From the NCBI RefSeq assembly GCF_039535475.1, contig NZ_BAAAXG010000028.1:310001-374000 (forward strand): 64,000 nt of DNA, read 5' to 3'. How positions within the stretch are numbered: the first letter of the stretch is position 1; every line of letters begins with the position of its first letter. The notes beneath the pieces were generated by a model, which was not told the DNA's origin, did not search any database, and was given only the letters and a program-made list of their open reading frames with translations. The position numbers and the translations under genes were made by a program. Shown here piece by piece: positions 45,590-54,685 of the stretch. The DNA comes from Streptomyces showdoensis. GTDB taxonomy: Bacteria; Actinomycetota; Actinomycetes; Streptomycetales; Streptomycetaceae.

Positions 45590-45693
45590 GTTCCCCCCTG
45601 TCGTACGCGCACGAGGGCGCGGCGGCGAGCGTAACCGGTGATCGTTCCGAGGCGAACAGGGATTTCCGTCACCCGCGCGGGAGACGGGTACGC

Positions 45694-45730
45694 GAGAGAG
45701 GGTGCCGACCCGTGGTCGGCACCCTCTCTC
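45694..45730. terminator. nrdJ terminator
   Basis: Perfect 17-bp arms GAGAGAGGGTGCCGACC (45694-45710) and GGTCGGCACCCTCTCTC (45714-45730) with a 3-base loop, 18 bp past the nrdJ stop. Confidence 0.88.
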
Positions 45731-45748
45731 AGACGCTACTCAGGACGG

Positions 45749-48643
45749 TCAGCTGCAACCGCTGGTCGAGCCGCAGCCCTCGCAGATGTAGCAGGAGCCG
45801 GCGCGCTGCATCTTCGTGCCGCAGGAGAAGCAGAGTGGGGCGTCCGCGCTGATGCCCAGCTGCATCTCGACGAGCTCGGCGGAGGTGTGGGCCTGCTTCG
45901 GGGCGGGCACCTCGGCCTGCACCGGAGCGGCGACGGCCTTCAGCTCCTGGGCGCGGGGGGCGGACTGGGCCAGCCCCTCCACGTCCACGTCGACGTCGTC
46001 CACGGACTGCTCGTACGAGCCGGTCTCCAGGTGACGCTGGCGCTCCTCGGCGGAGTGGATGCCGAGCGCGGAGCGGGTCTCGAAGGGCAGGAAGTCCAGC
46101 GCCAGGCGGCGGAAGATGTAGTCGACGATCGACTGCGCCATCCGCACGTCCGGGTCGTCCGTCATGCCGGCCGGCTCGAAGCGCATGTTGGTGAACTTCG
46201 AGACGTACGTCTCCAGGGGGACGCCGTACTGCAGACCGACGGAGACGGCGATGGAGAAGGCGTCCATCATGCCGGCGAGCGTGGAGCCCTGCTTCGACAT
46301 CTTCAGGAAGACCTCGCCGAGACCGTCGTCCGGGTAGGAGTTGGCGGTCATGTAGCCCTCGGCGCCACCCACGGTGAAGGAGGTGGTGATCCCCGGACGG
46401 CCCTTCGGGAGGCGCTTGCGCACCGGGCGGTACTCGACGACCTTCTCGACGGCCTCGCGGATCGTCGCCTCGGACTTCGCGGTGACCTCGACCTTCTCCT
46501 CCTCCTTCTTCTTGGCGGAGAGGGGCTGGCCGACCTTGCAGTTGTCGCGGTAGATGGCGAGCGCCTTGACGCCCATCTTCCAGGCCTCGAAGTAGACCTC
46601 CTCGACGTCCTCGACCGTCGCCGTCTCCGGCAGGTTGACGGTCTTGGAGAGGGCGCCCGAGATCCACGGCTGGATGGCGGCCATCATGCGGACGTGGCCC
46701 ATCGCGGAGATGGAACGCTCGCCCATGGCGCAGTCGAAGACCTCGTAGTGCTCGGTCTTCAGGCCGGGGGCGTCGACCACGTTGCCGTGCTCGGCGATGT
46801 GGGCGACGATCGCCTCGATCTGCTCCTCCTGGTAACCCAGGCGGCGCAGGGCCTGCGGGACGGTGCCGTTGACGATCTGCATCGAGCCGCCGCCGACCAG
46901 CTTCTTGAACTTGACCAGGGCGAGGTCGGGCTCGAGGCCGGTGGTGTCGCAGGACATCGCGAGACCGATGGTGCCGGTCGGGGCGATGACCGAGGCCTGC
47001 GCGTTGCGGAAGCCGTTCTTGGCGCCGAGGCGGATCACGTCCTGCCAGGCCTCCGTGGCGGCGGCCCAGATCGGCGAGTCCAGGTCGTCCACGCGGACGG
47101 CCTTGGTGTTCTCGTCGGCGTGCTGCTGCATGACGCGCTGGTGCGGCTGGGCGTTGAGCGCGTAGCCGTCGTAGGCGCCGACGACGGCGGCGAGCTCGGC
47201 GGAGCGCTTGTACGAGGTGCCGGTCATCAGCGAGGTGATGGCGCCGGCCAGGGCGCGGCCGCCGTCGGAGTCGTACGCGTGGCCGGTCGCCATCAGCAGG
47301 GCGCCGAGGTTGGCGTAGCCGATGCCGAGCTGGCGGAAGGCGCGGGTGTTCTCGCCGATCTTCTGGGTGGGGAAGTCGGCGAAGCAGATGGAGATGTCCA
47401 TCGCGGTGATGACGAGCTCGACGACCTTGGCGAAGCGCTCGACCTCGAAGGACTGGTTGCCCTTGCCGTCGTCCTTGAGGAACTTCATCAGGTTCAGCGA
47501 GGCGAGGTTGCAGGACGTGTTGTCCAGGTGCATGTACTCGCTGCACGGGTTCGAGCCGTTGATCCGGCCGGACTCGGGGCAGGTGTGCCAGTGGTTGATC
47601 GTGTCGTCGTACTGGATGCCCGGGTCGGCACAGGCCCACGCGGCCTCGGCCATCTTGCGGAAGAGCGACTTGGCGTCGACCTCCTCGATGACCTCGCCGG
47701 TCATGCGGGCCCGCAGGCCGAACTTCCCGCCGGACTCGACGGCCTTCATGAACTCGTCGTTCACGCGGACGGAGTTGTTGGCGTTCTGGTACTGGACGGA
47801 CGTGATGTCGTCGCCGCCCAGGTCCATGTCGAAGCCCGCGTCGCGGAGGGCGCGGATCTTCTCCTCCTCCTTGACCTTGGTCTCGATGAAGTCCTCGATG
47901 TCGGGGTGGTCGACGTCCAGGATGACCATCTTGGCGGCGCGGCGGGTGGCGCCGCCCGACTTGATGGTTCCCGCGGAGGCGTCGGCGCCGCGCATGAAGG
48001 AGACCGGGCCGGAGGCGTTGCCGCCGGAGGAGAGCAGCTCCTTGGAGGAGCGGATGCGGGAGAGGTTCAGGCCGGCGCCGGAGCCGCCCTTGAAGATCAT
48101 GCCCTCTTCCTTGTACCAGTCGAGGATCGACTCCATGGAGTCGTCGACGGCCAGGATGAAGCAGGCGGAGACCTGCTGGGGCTGGGGCGTGCCGACGTTG
48201 AACCACACCGGGGAGTTGAAGCTGAAGATCTGGTGCAGGAGGGCGTAGGCCAGCTCGTGCTCGAAGATCTCGGCGTCGGAGGGCGAGGCGAAGTAGCCGT
48301 ACTCCTCGCCGGCCTTCGTGTAGGTCTTCACGATCCGGTCGATGAGCTGCTTGAGACCGGTCTCGCGCTGCGGGGTGCCGACGGCCCCGCGGAAGTACTT
48401 GCTGGTGACGATGTTGACCGCGTTCACCGACCAGAAGTCGGGGAACTCGACGCCACGCTGCTCGAAGTTGATCGAGCCGTCGCGCCAGTTGGTCATGACG
48501 ACGTCACGGCGCTCCCAGCTCACCTCGTCGTACGGATGCACGCCGGGGGTGGTGTGGATGCGCTCGATACGCAGGCCCTTGCTCGCCGCCTTGGCTCCCT
48601 TGGTGCGGGAACCACGTGCCGGACCGCTCGCCGTCTCTGTCAT
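45749..48643 (-). CDS. nrdJ: Adenosylcobalamin-dependent ribonucleotide reductase (class II)
   Basis: 964 aa. ATG at 48643 follows GGGAGG; a frame opening nine codons earlier lacks an RBS. The ten-stranded barrel has the expected cysteines: one in QQVSACFILAVDD, and the finger-loop group GSNPCSEYMHLDNTSCNLASLN. Nucleotide-binding loops include FKGGSGAGLNLSRIRS and PTGTIGLAMSCDTTGLEPD. The C-terminus has a cysteine-rich tail (CFSCGTKM...CYICEGCGS) that re-reduces the active site. It makes deoxynucleotides with or without oxygen, using B12. Second gene of the nrdR-nrdJ operon. Confidence 0.97.
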   Translation of the reverse strand: MTETASGPARGSRTKGAKAASKGLRIERIHTTPGVHPYDEVSWERRDVVMTNWRDGSINFEQRGVEFPDFWSVNAVNIVTSKYFRGAVGTPQRETGLKQLIDRIVKTYTKAGEEYGYFASPSDAEIFEHELAYALLHQIFSFNSPVWFNVGTPQPQQVSACFILAVDDSMESILDWYKEEGMIFKGGSGAGLNLSRIRSSKELLSSGGNASGPVSFMRGADASAGTIKSGGATRRAAKMVILDVDHPDIEDFIETKVKEEEKIRALRDAGFDMDLGGDDITSVQYQNANNSVRVNDEFMKAVESGGKFGLRARMTGEVIEEVDAKSLFRKMAEAAWACADPGIQYDDTINHWHTCPESGRINGSNPCSEYMHLDNTSCNLASLNLMKFLKDDGKGNQSFEVERFAKVVELVITAMDISICFADFPTQKIGENTRAFRQLGIGYANLGALLMATGHAYDSDGGRALAGAITSLMTGTSYKRSAELAAVVGAYDGYALNAQPHQRVMQQHADENTKAVRVDDLDSPIWAAATEAWQDVIRLGAKNGFRNAQASVIAPTGTIGLAMSCDTTGLEPDLALVKFKKLVGGGSMQIVNGTVPQALRRLGYQEEQIEAIVAHIAEHGNVVDAPGLKTEHYEVFDCAMGERSISAMGHVRMMAAIQPWISGALSKTVNLPETATVEDVEEVYFEAWKMGVKALAIYRDNCKVGQPLSAKKKEEEKVEVTAKSEATIREAVEKVVEYRPVRKRLPKGRPGITTSFTVGGAEGYMTANSYPDDGLGEVFLKMSKQGSTLAGMMDAFSIAVSVGLQYGVPLETYVSKFTNMRFEPAGMTDDPDVRMAQSIVDYIFRRLALDFLPFETRSALGIHSAEERQRHLETGSYEQSVDDVDVDVEGLAQSAPRAQELKAVAAPVQAEVPAPKQAHTSAELVEMQLGISADAPLCFSCGTKMQRAGSCYICEGCGSTSGCS

Positions 48644-48790
48644 GCCGCCTCCCATATACGGGCAAAACACGCTGGAGCGCCCGGAAAATTCCAGGGCTCC
48701 GCCTTCTGTACTTCGTCTTGTAGTGCAGTTGCCACGAGCACCTCGCGGTTCACTCGGGGCAGGTCTTTCCGGGCCGCGCGGCGGCCGGTC

Positions 48791-48812
48791 GCCGGATCGT
48801 CCTCGATCCGGC
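48791..48812 (-). terminator. Hairpin in the nrdR-nrdJ spacer
   Basis: GCCGGATCG (48791-48799) and CGATCCGGC (48804-48812) form a 9-bp stem with a 4-base loop, starting 8 bp after the nrdR stop. It may partly terminate nrdR transcripts or stabilise them; there is no T-run. Confidence 0.5.
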
Positions 48813-48820
48813 CCGCCGGT

Positions 48821-49330
48821 CTAGTCGGCGGCGGTGGCGGGAACGGGGACCTCTGGGGTCGCTCCGGTCCCGCGCAGCTCAGCGGGAGGCCGCTCGCGGA
48901 GTTCCACGACGGCGGCCTCGAAGTCTTCGAGGCTGTCGAAAGCCTTGTACACGGACGCGAACCGCAGGTACGCGACGAGGTCGAGCTCCTGCAGCGGGCC
49001 GAGGATGGCCAGGCCCACGTCGTGGGTGGTCAGCTCGGCGCTCCCGGTGGCGCGCACCGCCTCCTCGACCCGCTGGCCGAGCTTGGCGAGGGCGTCCTCG
49101 GTGACCGGCCGCCCCTGGCACGCCTTGCGCACGCCGGAGATGACCTTGGTACGGCTGAAGGGCTCGGTGACGCCCGAACGCTTGACCACCATCAGCGAGC
49201 ACGTCTCCACCGTCGTGAAACGGCGGGAGCAGTCGGGGCACTGGCGGCGGCGTCGGATGGACGTCCCGTCGTCGGTGGTGCGACTGTCGACGACCCGGCT
49301 GTCGGGGTGCCTGCAGAAGGGGCAGTGCAT
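48821..49330 (-). CDS. nrdR: Transcriptional repressor NrdR
   Basis: 169 aa from ATG at 49330. The N-terminal zinc ribbon has C3, C6, C31 and C34 (MHCPFC...CPDC) with the conserved [16 protein letters not shown] between them. An ATP-cone follows ([24 protein letters not shown]...). It binds (d)ATP and represses ribonucleotide reductase genes through paired NrdR boxes; two such boxes lie about 110-155 bp upstream of its own start. Cotranscribed with nrdJ. Confidence 0.97.
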   Translation of the reverse strand: MHCPFCRHPDSRVVDSRTTDDGTSIRRRRQCPDCSRRFTTVETCSLMVVKRSGVTEPFSRTKVISGVRKACQGRPVTEDALAKLGQRVEEAVRATGSAELTTHDVGLAILGPLQELDLVAYLRFASVYKAFDSLEDFEAAVVELRERPPAELRGTGATPEVPVPATAAD

Positions 49331-49439
49331 GTGGTTCCGACCCTCCCTCACGGCACGACTGAATAGCCTCACCGGGCCCGTCAAGGCCCTCGAAGCGACC
49401 ACCAGCATAGGTGATGCGGGGACCCTCGGCAGACCGAGG

Positions 49440-49486
49440 ACCACTAGTTCTGGGTGGCTGATGCAATCCAACCACTAGATCTTGGG
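49440..49486 (-). promoter_or_regulatory. Two NrdR boxes
   Basis: Direct repeats ACCACTAGTTCTGGGT (49440-49455) and ACCACTAGATCTTGGG (49471-49486), offset by 31 bp, about three helical turns. This matches the spacing rule for paired NrdR boxes and places autoregulation on nrdRJ. Confidence 0.85.
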
Positions 49487-49785
49487 GCGGACCGCGATTT
49501 CGACCTACCTGCGCGTGTCGCGCTCCCGACCGGCCACGAGGGTACGGGAAGGGCGCGGCGGCACGGATTCCGGGGTCGCCGATGCGACACTGGGAGGGCA
49601 CCCCCGCCCCACGCGGTCCGGCGCTGAAGGTTACCGTAATGACCGAATTGAGACACCGACGAGAGACCGGTGAGAGACCGGTGGCACATCGGTGACGTCG
49701 GCGACGGAGAGGCCTGCGATCACGCCCTGTGGGCCGCATATACACCCACGTACACACACGCGTACGGCGATCTGCGATTTTTCAC

Positions 49786-49801
49786 TCGAACGTGTGTTTG
49801 G
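49786..49801. promoter_or_regulatory. LexA (SOS) box
   Basis: TCGAACGTGTGTTTGG matches the actinobacterial consensus TCGAAC(R)N(R)(Y)GTT(Y)GA at all but the last base. It lies 65 bp before the lexA start, giving autoregulation. Confidence 0.9.
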
Positions 49802-49866
49802 CGCAACCTTTCGAAAGCCACTACCGTTGTGCCAGCCAGGGAGACCATTCGAGAGGGGCCGCCGAC

Positions 49867-50655
49867 GTGACCACCACCGCAGACAGTGCCACCATCACTG
49901 CCCAGGACCGCTCCCAGGGCCGACTCGAGCCGGTGCATGCGATGAATGACGCAGCCATGAACGGGGAGGAGCCCGGCCGACCCGCGCGCTCGCTCCCCGG
50001 ACGCCCCCCAGGCATCCGGGCCGACAGCTCCGGCCTCACCGACCGGCAGCGCCGGGTCATCGAGGTCATCCGCGACTCGGTCCAGCGCCGCGGCTACCCG
50101 CCGTCGATGCGTGAGATCGGCCAGGCCGTGGGCCTCTCCAGCACCTCCTCGGTGGCGCACCAGCTGATGGCGCTGGAGCGCAAGGGCTTCCTGCGGCGCG
50201 ACCCGCACCGCCCCCGCGCGTACGAGGTGCGGGGCTCGGACCAGCCCAGCACCCAGCCGACGGACACCACGGGCAAGCCCGCCGCCTCCTACGTCCCCCT
50301 GGTCGGCCGCATCGCGGCCGGTGGCCCCATCCTGGCGGAGGAGTCCGTCGAGGACGTCTTCCCGCTCCCCCGGCAGCTGGTCGGCGACGGCGAGCTCTTC
50401 GTCCTGAAGGTCGTCGGCGACTCCATGATCGAGGCCGCCATCTGTGACGGGGACTGGGTCACGGTCCGCCGCCAGCCGGTCGCCGAGAACGGCGACATCG
50501 TGGCCGCCATGCTCGACGGCGAGGCCACGGTCAAGCGCTTCAAGCGCGAGGACGGCCACGTCTGGCTGCTGCCGCACAACGCGGCGTACCAGCCGATCCC
50601 CGGCGACGAGGCCACCATCCTCGGCAAGGTCGTCGCCGTGCTGCGACGGGTGTGA
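49867..50655 (+). CDS. lexA: SOS repressor LexA
   Basis: 262 aa from GTG at 49867. After a 55-residue extension, the LexA winged helix reads [34 protein letters not shown]. The self-cleavage site is A151-G152 in [10 protein letters not shown], with catalytic S186 ([10 protein letters not shown]) and K223 (GEATVKRF). RecA-stimulated autoproteolysis induces the DNA-damage response. A near-perfect LexA box upstream shows autoregulation. The longer N-terminus is common in Streptomyces LexA. Confidence 0.97.
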   Translation: MTTTADSATITAQDRSQGRLEPVHAMNDAAMNGEEPGRPARSLPGRPPGIRADSSGLTDRQRRVIEVIRDSVQRRGYPPSMREIGQAVGLSSTSSVAHQLMALERKGFLRRDPHRPRAYEVRGSDQPSTQPTDTTGKPAASYVPLVGRIAAGGPILAEESVEDVFPLPRQLVGDGELFVLKVVGDSMIEAAICDGDWVTVRRQPVAENGDIVAAMLDGEATVKRFKREDGHVWLLPHNAAYQPIPGDEATILGKVVAVLRRV

Positions 50656-50678
50656 CCGCACCTCGTCGGCCCTGAACC

Positions 50679-50713
50679 GGGCCCCGGGAACCACTGCGCC
50701 GGTCCCGGGGCCC
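50679..50713. terminator. Convergent terminator, lexA/dinG
   Basis: 11-bp arms GGGCCCCGGGA (50679-50689) and TCCCGGGGCCC (50703-50713) between two convergent genes. Confidence 0.8.
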
Positions 50714-50744
50714 TGCCGTGTCTCCAGGGCCCCCAGGACGTGGG

Positions 50745-52715
50745 CTACGCCTTCGCGTCCGCCGCCGCGTCGATCGCCGCCAGCGACTTCCGCACCTGAT
50801 TGCGGTCGGTGGTGTACCAGAAGTCCGGCAGCGAGGCCTTGAGGTAGCTGCCGTACCGGGCCGTCGCCAGCCGCGGATCGAGCACCGCGACGACGCCCCG
50901 GTCCCCCGTGGCCCTGACCAGTCGGCCGGCGCCCTGCGCCATGAGCAGCGCCGCGTGCGTCGCCGCCACCGCCATGAAGCCGTTGCCCCCGGCGTCCTCC
51001 ACCGCCTTCTGCCGCGCGCTCATCAGCGGGTCGTCGGGCCGCGGGAAGGGGATCTTGTCCATCACGACGAGCTGGCAACTCGGCCCCGGCACGTCGACGC
51101 CCTGCCACAGCGAGAGCGTGCCGAAGAGGCAGGTCTTCGGGTCGGCGGCGAAGTTCTTGATCAACTCGCCGAGCGTGTCCTCGCCCTGGAGCAGGATCGG
51201 CAGCTCGGGAATCCGGCTCCGCAGCTCCTCCGCCGCCTGCTGCGCGGCCCGCATCGAGGAGAACAGGCCGAGCGTGCGCCCGCCGGCGGCCTGCATCAGC
51301 TCGGTCAGCTCGTCCAGCATGTCGCCGCGCTCACCGTCCCGGGCGGGCCGGTTGAGGTGCTTGGCGACGTAGAGGATGCCCTGCTTCGGGTAGTCGAACG
51401 GCGAGCCGACGTCGATGCCCTTCCAGACCGGCAGGTCGTCGCCCGTGGTGCCCTCGGGGGCCAGCCCGAGCGAGGCGCCCACCCCGTTGAAGTCGCCGCC
51501 CAGCTTGAGCGTGGCCGAGGTGAGGACCACCGAGCGGTCGGCGAAGAGCTTCTCGCGCAGCAGCCCCGAGACGGTGAGCGGGGCGACCCGCAGCGAGGCG
51601 CCGAAGCGGTCGTGCCGCTCGTACCAGACGACGTCGTACTCCGAGCCCTGGGTGATCCGCTCGGCCACGCCGTGCACCGTCTCCACGGAGGCCATGGCCT
51701 GCTTGCGGACGGCGTCCTCGTCCTGCACGGAACGGTCGCGGGTGTTGCCGAGGGCCGTGATCACCGCGCGGGAGGCGTCGCGCAGCGCCATCAGCGCGTA
51801 CGCCAGGTCCTCAGGGATCTCCTCCAGCCGGCCCGGCAGGGCCAGCTCCATCAGCCGCTCGAAGCCCTCCGCCGCGGTCTGGAGCTGGTCGGCGACCTTC
51901 TCGTCCACCAGCTTGGACGCCCGGCGCACCGCCCGGTTGACCTGGCCGGGCGTGAGCTCGCCGGTGGCGACGCCGGTCACGCGGGAGACCAGCTCGTGGG
52001 CCTCGTCGACGATCAGCACCTCGTGCTGCGGCAGCACCGGCGCACCCTCGATCGCGTCGATGGCGAGCAGCGCGTGGTTGGTGACGACGACCTCGGCCAG
52101 CTTGGCCCGCTCGCGGGCCGCCTCGGCGAAGCACTCCGGACCGTACGCGCACTTGCTCGCGCCCAGGCACTCGCGGGAGGAGACCGAGACCTGAGCCCAG
52201 GCCCGGTCGGAGACGCCCGGCGTCAGGTCGTCCCGGTCGCCGGTCTCCGTCTCGTCGGACCAGTCCCGCAGCCGCAGCAGGTCCTGGCCCAGCTTGCTGG
52301 TGGGGGCCGCCGCCTCGAAGGGGTCGAAGAGGCCGTCCTCCTCGTCCTGCGGGACGCCCTCGTGCAGGCGGTGCAGGCAGAGGTAGTTCGACCGGCCCTT
52401 GAGCATGGCGAACTCCGGGCGGCGGCGCAGCTGCGGGTGCAGGGCGTCGACCGTCCGCGGGAGATCGCGCTCGACGAGCTGGCGCTGGAGGGCCAGGGTC
52501 GCCGTCGCGACCACCACCCGCTCCCCCTGCGCCAGCGCCGGTACGAGATAGCCGAGGGATTTACCGGTGCCGGTGCCGGCCTGGACGAGGAGGTGCGAAC
52601 CGTCGTCGATGGCCTCGGTCACGGCCTCGGCCATGGTGACCTGGCCGGGGCGCTCCACACCGCCGACGGCGGCGACGGCGGCGTGGAGGAGGTCGGGGAG
52701 GGATAGCTTCGTCAT
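50745..52715 (-). CDS. dinG: DinG/XPD-type ATP-dependent DNA helicase
   Basis: 656 aa from ATG at 52715. Helicase motifs: Walker A VQAGTGTGKSLGY, DEAH in LIVDEAHELVSRV, motif VI VAQGAGRLVRATGD-like (MAQGAGRLVRATGD). A 4Fe-4S cluster is predicted from C in NYLCLHRL and C-x5-C-x5-C in RECLGASKCAYGPECFAEA. It unwinds DNA 5'-3' and resolves R-loops or D-loops during repair. It starts 49 bp downstream of the siderophore synthetase gene on the same strand, and no separate LexA box was seen in that gap. Confidence 0.94.
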   Translation of the reverse strand: MTKLSLPDLLHAAVAAVGGVERPGQVTMAEAVTEAIDDGSHLLVQAGTGTGKSLGYLVPALAQGERVVVATATLALQRQLVERDLPRTVDALHPQLRRRPEFAMLKGRSNYLCLHRLHEGVPQDEEDGLFDPFEAAAPTSKLGQDLLRLRDWSDETETGDRDDLTPGVSDRAWAQVSVSSRECLGASKCAYGPECFAEAARERAKLAEVVVTNHALLAIDAIEGAPVLPQHEVLIVDEAHELVSRVTGVATGELTPGQVNRAVRRASKLVDEKVADQLQTAAEGFERLMELALPGRLEEIPEDLAYALMALRDASRAVITALGNTRDRSVQDEDAVRKQAMASVETVHGVAERITQGSEYDVVWYERHDRFGASLRVAPLTVSGLLREKLFADRSVVLTSATLKLGGDFNGVGASLGLAPEGTTGDDLPVWKGIDVGSPFDYPKQGILYVAKHLNRPARDGERGDMLDELTELMQAAGGRTLGLFSSMRAAQQAAEELRSRIPELPILLQGEDTLGELIKNFAADPKTCLFGTLSLWQGVDVPGPSCQLVVMDKIPFPRPDDPLMSARQKAVEDAGGNGFMAVAATHAALLMAQGAGRLVRATGDRGVVAVLDPRLATARYGSYLKASLPDFWYTTDRNQVRKSLAAIDAAADAKA

Positions 52716-52764
52716 AGCGCTTCCAGCCTACGGGGCGGCACCGACAGCCGGTCCCTCCCCGTGA

Positions 52765-54585
52765 TCACGCGAGGGGGTTCGGGACGGTGCCGTGGACGGC
52801 GGCGTGCGGGCGCTCGGGCCGGTCGCGGTAGCCGTCCAGGTGGAGACGGTTGCGGTTGAGACAGAGGCGCTCGATCCGGGGGACGAGGAGGTCGAACAGC
52901 TCGAAGCGTTCCTTCAGCTCCGGGAAGCGGGCCTGGTGGCGCAGGATCTCGGCCCGCAGCAGGGTCCAGAACTCCTCCTCCGGGGTGCCCAGTTGCTCCT
53001 CGTACAAGGGCGCCAGGTAGCGGAAGACGCCGACGAAGAGGCCCGAATGGATGAACTGGGTGAGGAAGTCCGGCTCCTCGGTGAGCAGCACGGCCCGGAC
53101 GTCGTCCGGCATGGTGGCGTGCTCCGGGAGCGGGTGGGCGCTGATGTTCACGTCGTCGACGAAGTCCTTGATCGCCAGCCGCACGGGCACGTCCTGGTCG
53201 TCGAAGACGACGATGGCGTTCTCGCCGTGCGGGGAGAAGACGGTGCCGTACTGGTAGAGGAAGTGCAGCAGCGGCGGCATCAGGGCGGCGAAGAGGCGCT
53301 GGAGCCAGGCCCGGGGGGCGAGCCCCGAGCGGGTGACGAGCTCGGCGACGAAGGCCCGGCCCTCGGGGTCGGTGTGCAGCAGCGCGGCGAGGGTGCGGGC
53401 GCGTTCGCCCGGCGGCAGGCGCAGGGGTTCGCGCCAGATCGCGCCCAGGAGCTCCTTGTACTGGTACGGCACTTCCGGGAGCCGGTCGTACAACGGGTGC
53501 TCGACGGTGACGGAGGCGACCTCGCCGAGCAGGATCACCCCGCACTCGTCGCGCAGGAAGGGGTCGGCGTCCCGCAGGCCGTGGACCCAGGAGGTGACGG
53601 CCGGGGCGGCGAGGGTGCGCTCGGTGGGCAGGCCGCGCCAGACGAGGGTGTTGAGGACGGACAGCGGCAGCTTGACCGTGTGGCGGTCGGGGCGGCTGGT
53701 GTTGAGGAAGGTGCGGATCGACTGCTGCGGCAGGCGCAGGTCGCCGTCGGCGGTGAGCGGCACCAGGGCCCCGGAGGCGATGGCGGGGGCGTACAGCGGG
53801 AGCAGGACCTCGTCCCACTGCCAGGGGTGGACCGGCAGGAGGAGGTAGCCGTCCGGGTCGAGGCCGCGGGCCCGCAGCGTGGCGTGGAAGGACGCCCGGA
53901 CCTCGGGGTCGAGCTCGCGGGCGTAGAGCAGGTCGGGGGTGTCGAGGCCGGGGACCCCGCGGTAGGCGGCGATCCGGCTGCTGACCGCGATCCACGGCAG
54001 GTGGGCGGCGCGGCGGGCCTCGGGGGCCCAGCGGGCGGCGTCGGTGGCGGAGAAGCCGATGCGGCCCTTGTTGAGGACGAGCCAGGGGTGGCCGGTCTGG
54101 TGGCCTTCGAGTTCCGCGTAGCCGAGGTCGGCGAGCCGGGCGGCGGGCAGCGCGGTGTGGTCGAGCCGGGTGTCGGCGGCGAGGGTGGTGGTGAGCTCGC
54201 GGATGAGGTGGCCGAGGGTGGCGCCGTCGAGGTCGAGGAGGCGCCGGGCCCGCACCAGGAAGTCCAGCGGGTCGGTGGCCGGGCTGCCGTCGACGGTGAT
54301 CGAGTCGGGCTCCACCCGCCAGCTGCCGTAGGCGCCGCGACGGGCGGTGAAGGCGAGCGTGCCGCCGTCGTCGAGGGTGAGGGTGTACGGGCCGGGCCGG
54401 CCGTCGTCCGTGCCGGGCCCGGCCGGCCGGGGTTCGACGATCTCCTCGTACGAGAACTCGGCGAGGGCCTTGGCGAGCAGGCGGGTGGAGGCCCGGGCCC
54501 AGGCGGCGGGGTTCAGTTCGGGTGGCACGCAGAGGGCCGGTGGTGCGGGTGGTGCGGAGTCGTGGGGTGCAGGGGACGTCGACAC
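52765..54585 (-). CDS. IucA/IucC family NIS siderophore synthetase (downstream copy)
   Basis: 606 aa from GTG at 54585 (GGAGGAG 5-6 bp upstream). NIS synthetase motifs: GHPWLVLNKGRIGFSATD, LLLPVHPWQWDE, SIRTFLNTSRPDRHTVKLPLS-type ATP/citrate site, and HGENAIVVFDDQDVPVRLAIKDFVDDVN, followed by the FhuF-like C-terminal part. NIS enzymes adenylate a carboxylate (citrate or 2-oxoglutarate arm) and condense it with an amine or alcohol. Which donor and acceptor are used cannot be read here. Last siderophore gene of a four-gene operon; 49 bp before dinG. Confidence 0.93.
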   Translation of the reverse strand: MSTSPAPHDSAPPAPPALCVPPELNPAAWARASTRLLAKALAEFSYEEIVEPRPAGPGTDDGRPGPYTLTLDDGGTLAFTARRGAYGSWRVEPDSITVDGSPATDPLDFLVRARRLLDLDGATLGHLIRELTTTLAADTRLDHTALPAARLADLGYAELEGHQTGHPWLVLNKGRIGFSATDAARWAPEARRAAHLPWIAVSSRIAAYRGVPGLDTPDLLYARELDPEVRASFHATLRARGLDPDGYLLLPVHPWQWDEVLLPLYAPAIASGALVPLTADGDLRLPQQSIRTFLNTSRPDRHTVKLPLSVLNTLVWRGLPTERTLAAPAVTSWVHGLRDADPFLRDECGVILLGEVASVTVEHPLYDRLPEVPYQYKELLGAIWREPLRLPPGERARTLAALLHTDPEGRAFVAELVTRSGLAPRAWLQRLFAALMPPLLHFLYQYGTVFSPHGENAIVVFDDQDVPVRLAIKDFVDDVNISAHPLPEHATMPDDVRAVLLTEEPDFLTQFIHSGLFVGVFRYLAPLYEEQLGTPEEEFWTLLRAEILRHQARFPELKERFELFDLLVPRIERLCLNRNRLHLDGYRDRPERPHAAVHGTVPNPLA

Positions 54586-54685
54586 GAGGACTCCTCCGGG
54601 TGGGAACCGCTGTGGGGCGAGCGGTGGTTGCGAGTCGGTGGGCGCGATTCGGTGGTGCGAGTCGGTGGTGCGAGTCGGCGGCTGC

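Larger units (their letters stand above)
49331..49866. other. nrdR / lexA divergent control region
   Basis: 536 bp without a gene. The nrdR side holds two NrdR boxes (49440-49486). The lexA side holds a near-consensus LexA box (49786-49801). The middle (about 49490-49780) shows nothing distinctive apart from a run of alternating CA/AC-type sequence near 49741-49762. Confidence 0.7.

Noticed and set aside
48644..48820. Cobalamin riboswitch in front of nrdJ
   Set aside because: No B12-box consensus seen; control by NrdR boxes upstream of nrdR is better supported.
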